In this document: piece after piece, positions 8,867 to 20,639 of the stretch
How positions within the stretch are numbered: the stretch's first letter is position 1
How the letters are laid out: every line of letters starts with the position of its first letter
NCBI RefSeq assembly: GCF_042432815.1
Contig: NZ_JBHLWM010000001.1
Coordinates: 558,001 to 622,000, forward strand
Reading direction: 5' to 3'
Source of the DNA: Rhodopseudomonas telluris
Lineage (GTDB): Bacteria > Pseudomonadota > Alphaproteobacteria > Rhizobiales > Xanthobacteraceae
Length of the DNA: 64,000 bases
Notes under the pieces: model-generated
What the model was told of the DNA's origin: nothing
What the model saw: only the letters and a program-made list of their open reading frames with translations
Database searches by the model: none
Program-made: the position numbers and the translations under genes

Positions 8867-9271
8867 ATGAGCCCGCTTGTGGCCAGAGACCAGGGCGCGA
8901 CCGAGCGCCGTGCCGGCGGGGCGCCGAGCGCCCGGCGCGAGATCTTCGGGACGCCGATCTTCGGCCCCGAGGCCGCGCAGAAGGGCTACGCCCTCAACAA
9001 GATGTGCTTCTCCTTCAACGACGCCGCGAACCGCGCCGAATTCGTGCGCGACGAGGCGGCGTATTGCGCGCGCTACGGCCTCACCGCGGCGCAGACCGAG
9101 GCGCTGCTCAAGCGTGATCTCTTGAAGCTGCTCGACCTTGGCGGCAACGCCTACTACCTGGCGAAGTTCGCCGGCATCCTCGGCCTCAACATGCAGGACA
9201 TCGGCGCGCTGCAGACCGGCCTGACGGTCGAGCAATTCAAGGCGAAGCTGCTCGCGGCGAGGGACAACTAA
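8867..9271 (+). CDS. ligA: Protocatechuate 4,5-dioxygenase alpha subunit
   Basis: 134 residues from ATG 8867, placed by GGGAGG eight bases upstream; in-frame ATGs at 8837 and 8861 are less well spaced. The sequence (GYALNKMCFSFNDAANRAEF, LGGNAYYLAKFAGILGLNMQDIG) matches LigA, the small helical subunit that caps the active site of the class III extradiol dioxygenase. With LigB it opens protocatechuate between C4 and C5 to 4-carboxy-2-hydroxymuconate semialdehyde. The LigB gene follows after two bases, so the pair is translationally coupled. Confidence 0.92.
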   Translation: MSPLVARDQGATERRAGGAPSARREIFGTPIFGPEAAQKGYALNKMCFSFNDAANRAEFVRDEAAYCARYGLTAAQTEALLKRDLLKLLDLGGNAYYLAKFAGILGLNMQDIGALQTGLTVEQFKAKLLAARDN

Positions 9272-9273
9272 TC

Positions 9274-10131
9274 ATGGCCACCATCATCGGCGGCCTCGCC
9301 GCGTCCCATGTGCCCGCGATCGGCGGGGCGATCGCCAAGGGCCTGCAGAAGGACCCGTATTGGGCGCCGTTCTTCGACGGCTTCGACGCGCCGTGCCGCT
9401 GGCTCGACGCCAACAAGCCGGACGCCGCGGTGGTGATCTACAACGATCACGGCCTCGCCTTCTTCCTCGACAAGATGCCGACCTTCGCGGTCGGCGCCGC
9501 GCCGGACTATCGCAACGACGACGAGGGCTGGGGCATCCCGGTGCGCGACCCGTTCCGCGGTGACACCGCGCTGTCGTGGCACATCATCGAGACGCTGGTC
9601 GGGGCCGAGTTCGATCCGGTGACTTGCCAGGAGATGCTGGTCGACCACGCCTACAGCCTGCCGATGGAGCTGTTCTTCCGCGGCCGGGCGCACGCGATCC
9701 CCACCGTGCCGGTGGTGGTCAACACCGTGCAGCATCCGCTGCCGTCGCTGCGCCGCTGCTTCAAGCTCGGCCAGGCGATCGGCCGCGCGATCGAGAGCTA
9801 TCCTGAAGACCTCAAGGTGGTCGTGATCGGCACCGGCGGGCTGTCGCATCAGTTAGAAGGCGAGCGCGCCGGCTTCATCAACACCGCGTTCGACCGCCGC
9901 TGCATGGACGCAATGACCGGCGACATCGACAGCCTGCTCGACATCGACCCGCACCAACTGGTCGAACTCGCCGGCAGCCAGGGCGTCGAGGTGATGAACT
10001 GGGTCGCCATGCGCGGCGCGCTCCTGGGTGACGTTCACGAATTGCACCGCAACTATCACTTGCCGATCTCCAACACCGCGTCGGGCATCATGCTGCTGGA
10101 AAACCGGCCGCGGCTGGCAAGGGCGGCGTAG
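9274..10131 (+). CDS. ligB: Protocatechuate 4,5-dioxygenase beta (catalytic) subunit
   Basis: 285 residues. The Fe(II) ligands of Sphingobium LigB (His12, His61, Glu242) correspond here to His12 (LAASH), His59 (YNDHG) and Glu239 (SQGVEVMNW). The catalytic base His195 corresponds to His192 (GGLSHQLEGE), so all active-site residues are present. The enzyme is a cytosolic class III extradiol dioxygenase. It sits directly behind ligA, and no other lig pathway genes (ligC, ligI, ligJ) are in the window. A P450 gene follows after a repeat-filled 255-bp gap. Confidence 0.95.
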   Translation: MATIIGGLAASHVPAIGGAIAKGLQKDPYWAPFFDGFDAPCRWLDANKPDAAVVIYNDHGLAFFLDKMPTFAVGAAPDYRNDDEGWGIPVRDPFRGDTALSWHIIETLVGAEFDPVTCQEMLVDHAYSLPMELFFRGRAHAIPTVPVVVNTVQHPLPSLRRCFKLGQAIGRAIESYPEDLKVVVIGTGGLSHQLEGERAGFINTAFDRRCMDAMTGDIDSLLDIDPHQLVELAGSQGVEVMNWVAMRGALLGDVHELHRNYHLPISNTASGIMLLENRPRLARAA

Positions 10132-10160
10132 CAGCCGTCATCTGTGGAGAGTCAAAGTCC

Positions 10161-10311
10161 CTCATGGTGAGGAGCCGGCGCCGCTCGTCGGAGCGGCGCC
10201 GGCGTCTCGAACCATGAGGTCGCGAGTCGCGGCCTTGCAACGGACCCGCGGCCCATCCTTCGAGACGCCCTCCAAAACCCTTCGGGCTTCGGCGGGCTCC
10301 TCAGGATGAGG
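10161..10311. repeat. Paired intergenic palindromes between ligB and the P450 gene
   Basis: First unit: CTCATGGTGAGGAGC to CGTCTCGAACCATGAGG, with a strong GCCGGCGCCGCT stem. Second unit: CCATCCTTCGAGACGCC to GCTCCTCAGGATGAGG. They are the same two units as at 2327-2490, in inverted orientation. They fill most of the ligB-P450 gap and probably separate the two transcripts. Confidence 0.75.
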
Positions 10312-10386
10312 TCGGTGGGGCGGGTAGTCCGCAAAACGAAGACAACAGCGGTCGCCATCACGACCGCTGCCAGGAGGACCCGCCCG

Positions 10387-11574
10387 ATGTTCAGCTTCGA
10401 TCCCTACTCGCCCGCGGTCGATGCCGACCCGTTTCCGCTTTACAAGATCCTGCGCGACGAGCATCCGGTGTATTGGAGCGAGGCGGCGCAGATGTGGGTG
10501 CTGTCGCGCTACATCGACGTCGCGGGCGCCGGCACCAATTGGCAGGTGTTCTCCTCGGCGCAGGGCAATCTGATGACCGAGCTGCCGAACCGCGCCGGCG
10601 CGACGCTCGGCACCACTGATCCGCCGCGTCATGACCGGCTGCGCGGCCTTGTCCAGCACGCCTTCATGAAGCGCAATCTCGAGGCCCTGGCCGAGCCGAT
10701 GCGCGACATCGCCCGCGAGGCGGCCGAGGCGCTGCGCGGCCGCGCGCAGTTCGAATTCATCGCCGACTTCTCGTCGAAATTCACCGTGCGGGTGCTGTTC
10801 GCCGCGCTCGGCCTGCCGCTCGGCGACGAGCAGACGGTGCGCGACAAGGCGGTGCTGATGGTGCAGAGCGATCCGGTGTCGCGCGCCAAAGGCCCGGAGC
10901 ATCTCGCCGCCTATGCGTGGATGCAGGACTACGCGGCCGGCGTGATCGCGCAGCGCCGCGCCGCGCCGCAGAACGATCTGATCTCGCATTTCTCGATGGC
11001 CGAGATCGACGGCGATCGGCTCGACGAACGCGAGGTGCTGCTGACCACCACGACGCTGATCATGGCCGGCATCGAGTCGCTCGGCGGCTTCATGAGCATG
11101 CTGGCGCTCAATCTGGCGGACTTCGCCGACGTCCGTCGCGCCGTCGCGGCCGATCCGTCGCTGCTGCCCGACGCGGTCGAGGAATCGCTGCGCTACAACA
11201 CTTCGGCGCAGCGGTTCAAACGTTGCCTGCAGAGCGATCTGACGCTGCACGGCGTCACCATGAAGGCCGGCGATTTCGTCTGCCTCGCTTACGGCTCCGC
11301 CAATCGCGACGAGCGGCAGTTTCCGAACGCTGACGTCTACGATCTCAAGCGCAAGCCGAAGGGCCATCTCGGCTTCGGCGGCGGTGTCCACGCCTGCCTC
11401 GGCTCGGCGATCGCCCGCATGGCGATCAAGATCGCCTTCGAGGAGTTTCACAAGGTCGTGCCGGACTACACGCGCACCGCGCCGCAACTCGACTGGATGC
11501 CGTCCTCCACCTTCCGCAGCCCGCTGCGGCTGGAGATGACGGTGGAGAGCGCCGCGACGCGGCATGCGGCGTAA
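10387..11574 (+). CDS. Cytochrome P450 monooxygenase
   Basis: 395 residues from ATG 10387, with AGGAGG nine bases upstream. Heme-binding FGGGVHACLG with Cys337, the K-helix EESLR (ExxR) and the I-helix LIMAGIESLGG are visible. In the I-helix the usual acid-Thr pair is Glu-Ser. It is a soluble bacterial class I P450 that would need a ferredoxin and reductase; neither is encoded nearby. Its position after ligAB suggests an aromatic acid substrate, for example ring or O-demethylation feeding protocatechuate. From memory it may be the CYP203A1-type enzyme of R. palustris, but that is unverified. Confidence 0.9.
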   Translation: MFSFDPYSPAVDADPFPLYKILRDEHPVYWSEAAQMWVLSRYIDVAGAGTNWQVFSSAQGNLMTELPNRAGATLGTTDPPRHDRLRGLVQHAFMKRNLEALAEPMRDIAREAAEALRGRAQFEFIADFSSKFTVRVLFAALGLPLGDEQTVRDKAVLMVQSDPVSRAKGPEHLAAYAWMQDYAAGVIAQRRAAPQNDLISHFSMAEIDGDRLDEREVLLTTTTLIMAGIESLGGFMSMLALNLADFADVRRAVAADPSLLPDAVEESLRYNTSAQRFKRCLQSDLTLHGVTMKAGDFVCLAYGSANRDERQFPNADVYDLKRKPKGHLGFGGGVHACLGSAIARMAIKIAFEEFHKVVPDYTRTAPQLDWMPSSTFRSPLRLEMTVESAATRHAA

Positions 11575-11578
11575 CCGC

Positions 11579-11660
11579 GTCATTGCGAGGAGCGAAGCGA
11601 CGAAGCAATCCAGCTCCGTGTGCGACGCTCTGGATTGCTTCGCTTCGCTCGCAATGACGG
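11579..11660. repeat. GTCATTGCGAGGAGCG-type intergenic repeat
   Basis: An 82-bp inverted repeat from GTCATTGCGAGGAGCGAAGC to GCTTCGCTCGCAATGACGG, with arms CAATCCAG and CTGGATTG inside. The same family occurs at 28878-28958, 31482-31563, 31903-31985 and 63450-63530. It sits between the convergent P450 and small membrane protein genes. Confidence 0.85.
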
Positions 11661-11665
11661 GAAAA

Positions 11666-11938
11666 CTACTTTTCCTCGCCGAGCGTCAACGCAAGGCCGG
11701 TGAGTGTGGCGACGACGCCGAACGCCAACGCGCACGTCACCGCGAAATCGGTGAGGCGGAAGCCGGTCGGGTCGAGCGCCATCAGCGCCGGCCGAATGCC
11801 GTAGGCGTCGGAGCGCGTCGTCAGCAGCGCGAAGCCGAGACCGAGCGCAACGCCCATCATGGCGTGGCCGGCCAGCGCCAGCGTGCGGGTGACAGCCTTG
11901 GGCGATAATCTGCGGGTCCGCGGGTCCTGAATCGGCAT
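11666..11938 (-). CDS. Small two-segment membrane protein of unknown function
   Basis: 90 residues from ATG 11938, which has a perfect AGGAGG seven bases upstream; the frame extends further but without a ribosome site. After a basic N-terminus (MPIQDPRTRRLSPKAVTRTL) come two hydrophobic helices, about residues 21-40 and 64-85, joined by a loop. I do not recognise a family. Similar short membrane proteins are common in Bradyrhizobium relatives. The gene is alone in its orientation, with an ordinary high-GC composition. Confidence 0.65.
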   Translation of the reverse strand: MPIQDPRTRRLSPKAVTRTLALAGHAMMGVALGLGFALLTTRSDAYGIRPALMALDPTGFRLTDFAVTCALAFGVVATLTGLALTLGEEK

Positions 11939-12105
11939 GCGGCGCCTCCTGATTCGAGGCTGAAACGCGTCGCTCCGCGCGCCGTTCCTTTCGAGATTGC
12001 GGACAAGAACTGCGTCATGGCCGAGACAAGCCCGGACATAACGGGAGCAAGTGGCACTGAAATCGATCAAGTCCGATCGACGTCGCTGCCGGCGTCAGGT
12101 CTTGC

Positions 12106-14052
12106 TCAGCTCACCGCCGTCCGCTTCGGTTCGACGATCTCGAACATCCGCGGAAACTCGTCCATCAGCGCCATCAGCTCGGCGAGTTTCATCGGATTGC
12201 CGCTGACCTGGATGCGGCCGTCCATCACCGCCTCCGGAAACGAGGTGTGCTTGGCGATCACCGCATCGAGCACGCTACGCGCCAGCGTGAAGCCGGCGTC
12301 GGCCTTGGCCGCCGGCTCCCCTTCGAGATAGGTCAGCGCGCAGTTCTCCAGCGTCAGCACCCAGCGCTCGCCGGTGTCGGTGAAGTGCCAATTCAGCACG
12401 ATGGTCTTGCCCTCGGCCTTCGGCCCGTTGAGGCGGATGCCGAGCACGTCCCACAGCTGCGAGGTCTTCAACGCCGCCAGCGTCTCGCGCGGCATCGGCG
12501 GCCGCGCCGGCACCTTGGGCATGCCGTGGCGCAGCTCCTGCGCGCCGAACAGATAGGCGTTGCGCCAGGTCGCGCTCTCGGACTGATAGCCCAATTGTTC
12601 GAATGTGTCGGCGAGCAGCAGCCGGCCGTCCTGGTTGTCCGGCTCGGCGAACACCAGGTGACCCAGCGCCTGCGCGACGAAACGGAATTCGCCGCGCGCG
12701 AAATCGGCGCGCGCGCGCGTCAGCAGCTGTTCGGCGCCGCCCATGTACTCGACATATTTCCTGCCCGCGTCGACCGGCGGCAGCGGGTCGAGATTGGCCG
12801 GATTGGCGTCGTACCAGCCGAGATATTTCTGATAGATCGCCTTCACGTTGTGGCGGATATGGCCGTAATAGCCGCGGGCGTGCCAGGCGCCATCGAGGCT
12901 CTTCGGCAGCCGGATGGTCTCGGCGATCTCGCTGGCGGTCAGGCCGTGGTTCATCAGCCGCAGCGTCTGGTCGTGCGCGTATTTGTAGAGGTCGCGCTGC
13001 TGCCGGATCATCTCGTCGATCCGCTCGCTGCCCCACACCGGCCAGTGATGCTGGCCGCACATCGCCTCGGCCTTGCCGCCCCACAGCTGCAAGGCTTCGC
13101 CGAGATAGCGCGACCACGCCAGCGCGTCGCGCACGTCGGCGCCGCGGAACGGCAGCAGATTGTGGAAATTGTGGGTGCAATTCTCGGCGAGGTTGAGCAG
13201 TCGGTAGCGCGTGATGAAGAAGTGCATCTCGGCCGGCGCTTCGGAATTCGGCGCCATCTGGAATTCGAAGGTGACGCCATCGATGGTCCGCGTGTCGCCG
13301 GTGGCCTTGATCAGATCGGTCGGCCGCAGCAGCGCCACCGAGCCCATCGCCATCGACTTGCCGAGCCCGCAATCGATCTGGCCGCGCTCGCCCTTGGCGA
13401 GCAGCGGGCCGAATTGATACTGCGCGCGCCGCAGCATCGCCGGCCCGGCGATGATATTCTCGGAGACGGCGTGCTCCATGAACTGATCGGGCGCGATGAT
13501 CGGCACGTTGCCGCGTTCGAGCGCGTCCTCGTCGAGCACGCCGCGCGCGCCGCCCCAATGGTCGGTGTGCGTATGGGTGAAGATTACCGCACTCACCGGC
13601 CGCTCGCCGCGATGCTGAGAGTAAAGCTGCAGCGCCGCGCGCGCGCCCTCGATCGAGGTCAGCGTATCGACGACGATGACACCGCGGTCGCCCTCGATTA
13701 GCGTCATGTTGGCGATGTCGAGCCCGCGCACCTGGTACACGCCAGGCACCACTTCGAACAGGCCGTGATGCATGTTCAGCCGCGCCTGCCGCCACAGGCT
13801 GGGATCGACGGTCGGCGGCGCGGTCTCGCTGTCGAGGAAGCGATACGGCGCCAGCGACCACACCGTGCGGCCCTGCGCCGAGGTGATCGTCGCGTCGTCG
13901 ATGCTGCCGAGAAAGCCGCGCCGCGCCTCGTCGAAATCCCGCGTGTCGGAAAATGGCAACTCGTCCAGCACCGCCTGGTGACGCGCCATCACCGCGGTGG
14001 ACGCGTCCTTTGGGACGCCTGCGGACTCGGGATTGTGACCAGCGTCGCTCAT
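12106..14052 (-). CDS. Linear primary-alkylsulfatase, SdsA1/BDS1-like metallo-beta-lactamase fold
   Basis: About 648 residues from ATG 14052 (GGGGGA upstream). The N-terminal metallo-beta-lactamase domain carries HxHxDH (FTHTHTDHWGG), the glutamate region LAENCTHNFHN and the later GQHHWPVWG His, matching the zinc ligands of type III alkylsulfatases such as SdsA1. A helical dimerisation part and a C-terminal SCP2-like domain (about residues 530-645) follow. The enzyme releases sulfate and alcohol from SDS-like esters for use as sulfur or carbon source. Unlike SdsA1, no signal peptide is visible, so it may be cytosolic. Confidence 0.9.
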   Translation of the reverse strand: MSDAGHNPESAGVPKDASTAVMARHQAVLDELPFSDTRDFDEARRGFLGSIDDATITSAQGRTVWSLAPYRFLDSETAPPTVDPSLWRQARLNMHHGLFEVVPGVYQVRGLDIANMTLIEGDRGVIVVDTLTSIEGARAALQLYSQHRGERPVSAVIFTHTHTDHWGGARGVLDEDALERGNVPIIAPDQFMEHAVSENIIAGPAMLRRAQYQFGPLLAKGERGQIDCGLGKSMAMGSVALLRPTDLIKATGDTRTIDGVTFEFQMAPNSEAPAEMHFFITRYRLLNLAENCTHNFHNLLPFRGADVRDALAWSRYLGEALQLWGGKAEAMCGQHHWPVWGSERIDEMIRQQRDLYKYAHDQTLRLMNHGLTASEIAETIRLPKSLDGAWHARGYYGHIRHNVKAIYQKYLGWYDANPANLDPLPPVDAGRKYVEYMGGAEQLLTRARADFARGEFRFVAQALGHLVFAEPDNQDGRLLLADTFEQLGYQSESATWRNAYLFGAQELRHGMPKVPARPPMPRETLAALKTSQLWDVLGIRLNGPKAEGKTIVLNWHFTDTGERWVLTLENCALTYLEGEPAAKADAGFTLARSVLDAVIAKHTSFPEAVMDGRIQVSGNPMKLAELMALMDEFPRMFEIVEPKRTAVS

Positions 14053-14256
14053 TGTTTCCCCCGCGCGTTGTTCTGATTGGGACGCGGGCGGCATTCAACA
14101 GGATGACGAATCGGATTGCAAAGCCCGATCGGACACCTGACCGTTTTGTAATGCGGCACGTAGTTGCGGTGCGAAAGCGAGCATCGAGACGTCGCCACGC
14201 CCCGTTACTTCGTCATGCCCGGCACAAGGCCGGGCATGACGGACGTGAGCGATGCC

Positions 14257-14637
14257 TCACGGCTTGGCGATGTGCCAGGCGCCGTTGAGAAAGCCGTCGC
14301 CGGTGGTGTCGCCGGGCTTGCTGTCCTTGGCGAAGGTGTAGAGCGGTTTGCCCTTGTAGGCCCACATCTTGCTGCCGTCGTCGCGGGTGACGAGCGTCAT
14401 GTCGCCGGCCGGCTTGGCGTCTGCGGGGGCGGCGAGCGGCGGCCAGTTGGTGGCGCAAGGGCCGTTGCACATCGACTTGCCGCCGGCGTCCTTGTCGAAG
14501 GTATAGAGCGTCATGCCCTTGGCATCGACGAAGGTCTTGCCGGCGGCGGTGTCGGCAGTCTTCAGCATCTGGGCGGAGGCGGCGGAGGCGATCAGCGCGA
14601 AGCCGGCGGCGGCGAGCAGCGTGAGCGTGCGGGACAT
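14257..14637 (-). CDS. Secreted YxxxD-repeat protein (COG4315-like)
   Basis: 126 residues. A clear signal peptide (about 1-22, ending ASAASA) precedes two copies of the lipoprotein-repeat motif, LYTFDKDAGGKSMCNGPCATNWPPL and a second PLYTFAKDSKPGDTTGDGF. The family is annotated as predicted lipoprotein with Yx(FWY)xxD motif, but there is no lipobox Cys here, so this one is probably periplasmic and soluble. Two Cys in the first repeat could form a disulfide. The function of the family is not known to me. It is transcribed alone, 68 bp downstream of the Rsm22-like gene on the same strand. Confidence 0.8.
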   Translation of the reverse strand: MSRTLTLLAAAGFALIASAASAQMLKTADTAAGKTFVDAKGMTLYTFDKDAGGKSMCNGPCATNWPPLAAPADAKPAGDMTLVTRDDGSKMWAYKGKPLYTFAKDSKPGDTTGDGFLNGAWHIAKP

Positions 14638-14705
14638 GAGGTGTTACTCCTGGTGAACGGGGGCGACGCGATCGCGTCCTCCTTACCAACAGCACCGCGC
14701 GCCGA

Positions 14706-15692
14706 TTATTCCCGGCCGCTCTCACTGCTGATCGCATCGCCCCAGCTCAGCCGCCGAAAGCGCGCATACGCGGCCTTGTCGCGCCGCGGCGCGACCGCGA
14801 TGCGGAGCCGCTCCGGCGTGCACAGCTTGGCGGTGATCGCCACCTTGCTCTGCTCCGGCTGGGTCAGCACGCGCGACGGCCGCGACGGCGGCGGCGTGCG
14901 GCTCAGCGCCACATAGCTGAATTTTTCATCCTCATAGGGAAGTTCGGCGCCCTTGAGGTGTTGATGCAATCGCGACCGCGGCAGCCGCTGCACGAAGTGA
15001 CACCAGTCCGGCGGTTGCAGCGGACAGGCGGCGTCGTGCGGGCATGGTGCAAGGACGTGCGCGCCCTGCGCGATCAGCCGCGCCCGCAGCGCGACGATGC
15101 GCGCATAGCCGGCCGGCGTGCCGGGCTCGACGATCAGCAGCGTGCCGGCGGTGGCGCGCCACAGCGCATCGGCAAGCTGATCGCGCGCGGCGTCGCCGAG
15201 CTCGTTGATGATGTAGCTGGCGATTACCAGCTCGGCGGGCTTTGCGCTCGCGAGCAGCTTGCGGGCATCGCCGAGCTGGTAGTCGAGCGTCGCGGCGCGC
15301 GGGCGATCATTGGCGAGCGTCAACGCCAGATCGCGCAGCGCCGGGTTGGCGTCGAGCAGCGTCAGCGCGCGCAGTGACTCGAAGGCCTGTGTCGCCGCGA
15401 ATGTCGCCGTGCCTGGCCCGGCGCCGACATCCAGCAACGTGCCCGGCGAGAAGTCGGGCGTGATCTCGGCCAGCGCATTGAGGCTCGCCGCCACCGCCGC
15501 ATAAGTCGCCGGCATCCGCGCCCCCGCATAGGCGATCGCGTCGGTGGCGCCGACGATCGGCGCCGAGGTGCCGCCGTCGCGATAATTGCGCGAAATCGCG
15601 TCCGCCCGCGCAGCCGCATCGGCACGCGACGTGCCGTGCAGCAGTTGCTCAAGTGACGCTTTGAGATCAGCGGGGAGGGCGGGGGAGATCAT
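14706..15692 (-). CDS. Rsm22-like methyltransferase-fold ribosomal small-subunit protein
   Basis: 328 residues. A Rossmann methyltransferase core has motif I LLDVGAGPGTATFA and a later region VIASYIINELGD. The cysteine-rich stretch APCPHDAACPLQPPDWCHF and the following LPRSRLHQHLKG and YEDEKFSYVALSR are hallmarks of the Rsm22/METTL17 family. Mitochondrial members bind the small ribosomal subunit during assembly and hold an Fe-S cluster through such cysteines. A bacterial role in 30S assembly is inferred. Whether it methylates rRNA is uncertain. It is 281 bp downstream of smc on the same strand, separated by a repeat. Confidence 0.85.
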   Translation of the reverse strand: MISPALPADLKASLEQLLHGTSRADAAARADAISRNYRDGGTSAPIVGATDAIAYAGARMPATYAAVAASLNALAEITPDFSPGTLLDVGAGPGTATFAATQAFESLRALTLLDANPALRDLALTLANDRPRAATLDYQLGDARKLLASAKPAELVIASYIINELGDAARDQLADALWRATAGTLLIVEPGTPAGYARIVALRARLIAQGAHVLAPCPHDAACPLQPPDWCHFVQRLPRSRLHQHLKGAELPYEDEKFSYVALSRTPPPSRPSRVLTQPEQSKVAITAKLCTPERLRIAVAPRRDKAAYARFRRLSWGDAISSESGRE

Positions 15693-15752
15693 CGTCTCGC
15701 TCCTCGTGAGGACAGGACGATCGCGTCTGAAACGTTGCAGTCGGTGCGAGCA

Positions 15753-15905
15753 CCACCCTCCCCTGGAGGGGGAGGGTCGCTCGCGCAGCGAGCGGGGTGG
15801 GGTGGCGAAGTTACTAAACGCGGTGCTCGCGGCTCACCCCACCCCGTCCCGCATCCCGCTATGCGGGCTGCGTGCCGACCCTCCCCCTCCAGGGGAGGGT
15901 GAAGA
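15753..15905. repeat. Inverted pair of CCCTCCCC-type repeat arms (no gene inside)
   Basis: The left arm runs from CACCCTCCCCTGGAGGGGGA to GCGAGCGGGGTGGGGTGG. The right arm runs from CACCCCACCCCGTCC to CCTCCAGGGGAGGGTGAAG. The two enclose only about 30 bp. The same arms flank the DUF559 gene at 53661-54136, so this looks like an empty version of that element. It lies between the smc and Rsm22-like genes. Confidence 0.8.
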
Positions 15906-15972
15906 GAGCGCCGGCACAACAGCCCAAGACGTTCCATCTGCGATTGCCCCGCCCTCGAGAGGGAGGGTGAAA

Positions 15973-19437
<3,465 letters not shown>

Positions 19438-19728
19438 CTGGTCCGATGCTCAATTGGCCGGTGGTCGGACGGCGCTGGCGAATCTCTCAAGCCGGACAAT
19501 ACCATAGGCAGTCCGACCGGTCGCGACTCGCTCGCAGCCGGCAGCGGCGTTAGCCGGCGACAATGGCGACCCGGAACAGGCACGGCAACCGCGGAACCGG
19601 GCTTTTCCACGGGGGGATTTGGGGGGAAGGGGCGAGAAAGGTGGGGATTTCGAGAGGGGCAGCCTCCGACTGCCGCTCGGAGCATTCTGAATCGTGGTGT
19701 TGCCCAGAAAGAGTGCTCCTCGTCTCCG

Positions 19729-20637
19729 TCAGATCAACTCGATTGGAGTTGCTCTAGAATCTCGAACCACGATAGTTAGACGTCTCGCTCGTCGAAGGGC
19801 GGAGCTGACAGCGCTTTCTTTGTCGGGATGCAGCCTGATAGTCCGTCCTATAGTGCTGACCTTCTCTTTGAAGAGACCGTTTTGGTCTCGGTCGAGGAAG
19901 CGATAACTGAGTGGCAAGGCATTCGCCAAGTTCGTAGCGGACGTTGGCGTGCGCTCGCTTACAAACGCTGCGACTGCATTTGTAACTATGATGTCGCTTG
20001 CCATGCCCACCAACAGGGCCGTGTCGAGGTAGGTCTTTAGGTCCGATGTTGCAATGTTAGTGGTCGAATCGTGTGCGGCCTTGTTTCTAGCTCGTGCGAA
20101 ATTCAGAAAATCGTCCCTTGCGCTTAATCGGGTTGCGCCAAGGCTTGAGATAACATTTCCTATGCATTGCCAGGGGCTCTGAACGCCAAATGCAGCTAGC
20201 AGGGTCTGAATGTCGTCTCCTGAAACGTTTGAGCCTTTAGGGCTGAACCCAAGGCCGGTGTAGTTAATCGGTAGCGCGGGGCCTCCCGCTAATCTGACGA
20301 TGTTCGCTTCTGCGAACGCAAGCCTTTCTGCCTTGTCAGTGAATCCTAATCGGGTTGCTAGGCCTATTATTGCATCCAGAGAGAGGAGCTTGCGTAGTTT
20401 TTCGCCGAGCATCGAATAGCCAATCTGAGATCTCTGCATCTCCACAATAGTCTCGTCGACGCGCCTCTGAAGGTAGCTCTCGAGAAGCGAGAATGCCGAT
20501 ACAACAAGTCCGTTACGGAGGATAGCTGCTCGAGTGTTGTGGGCGTCGTTGTGTGGAAATGTATCCATTAATAAAGGGTTGTCAGAGAGGTCTCGGATTA
20601 GCTCAATGCGAGAGTAAAAATCGATTCGAGCGTTCAT
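19729..20637 (-). CDS. HEPN-domain nuclease-like protein, partner of DUF262
   Basis: 302 residues. An all-helical N-terminal half (HNTRAAILRNGLVVSAFSLLESYLQRRV) and the motif FLNFARARNKAAHD, with Arg184-Asn185 and His189 fitting the RNxxxH (Rx4-6H) signature, identify a HEPN domain. Such domains act as RNases in toxin-antitoxin and phage-defence systems. It resembles the MAE_28990/MAE_18760 HEPN group as I remember it. The ATG follows the DUF262 stop after two bases, so the two are translationally coupled. AT-richer codons than the neighbours suggest horizontal acquisition. Specific target and activation are unknown. Confidence 0.75.
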   Translation of the reverse strand: MNARIDFYSRIELIRDLSDNPLLMDTFPHNDAHNTRAAILRNGLVVSAFSLLESYLQRRVDETIVEMQRSQIGYSMLGEKLRKLLSLDAIIGLATRLGFTDKAERLAFAEANIVRLAGGPALPINYTGLGFSPKGSNVSGDDIQTLLAAFGVQSPWQCIGNVISSLGATRLSARDDFLNFARARNKAAHDSTTNIATSDLKTYLDTALLVGMASDIIVTNAVAAFVSERTPTSATNLANALPLSYRFLDRDQNGLFKEKVSTIGRTIRLHPDKESAVSSALRRARRLTIVVRDSRATPIELI

Positions 20638-20639
20638 TT

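Noticed and set aside
12247..13701. 484-residue + strand frame opposite the alkylsulfatase gene
   Set aside because: Shadow of a gene with all metallo-beta-lactamase motifs; no recognisable domain.
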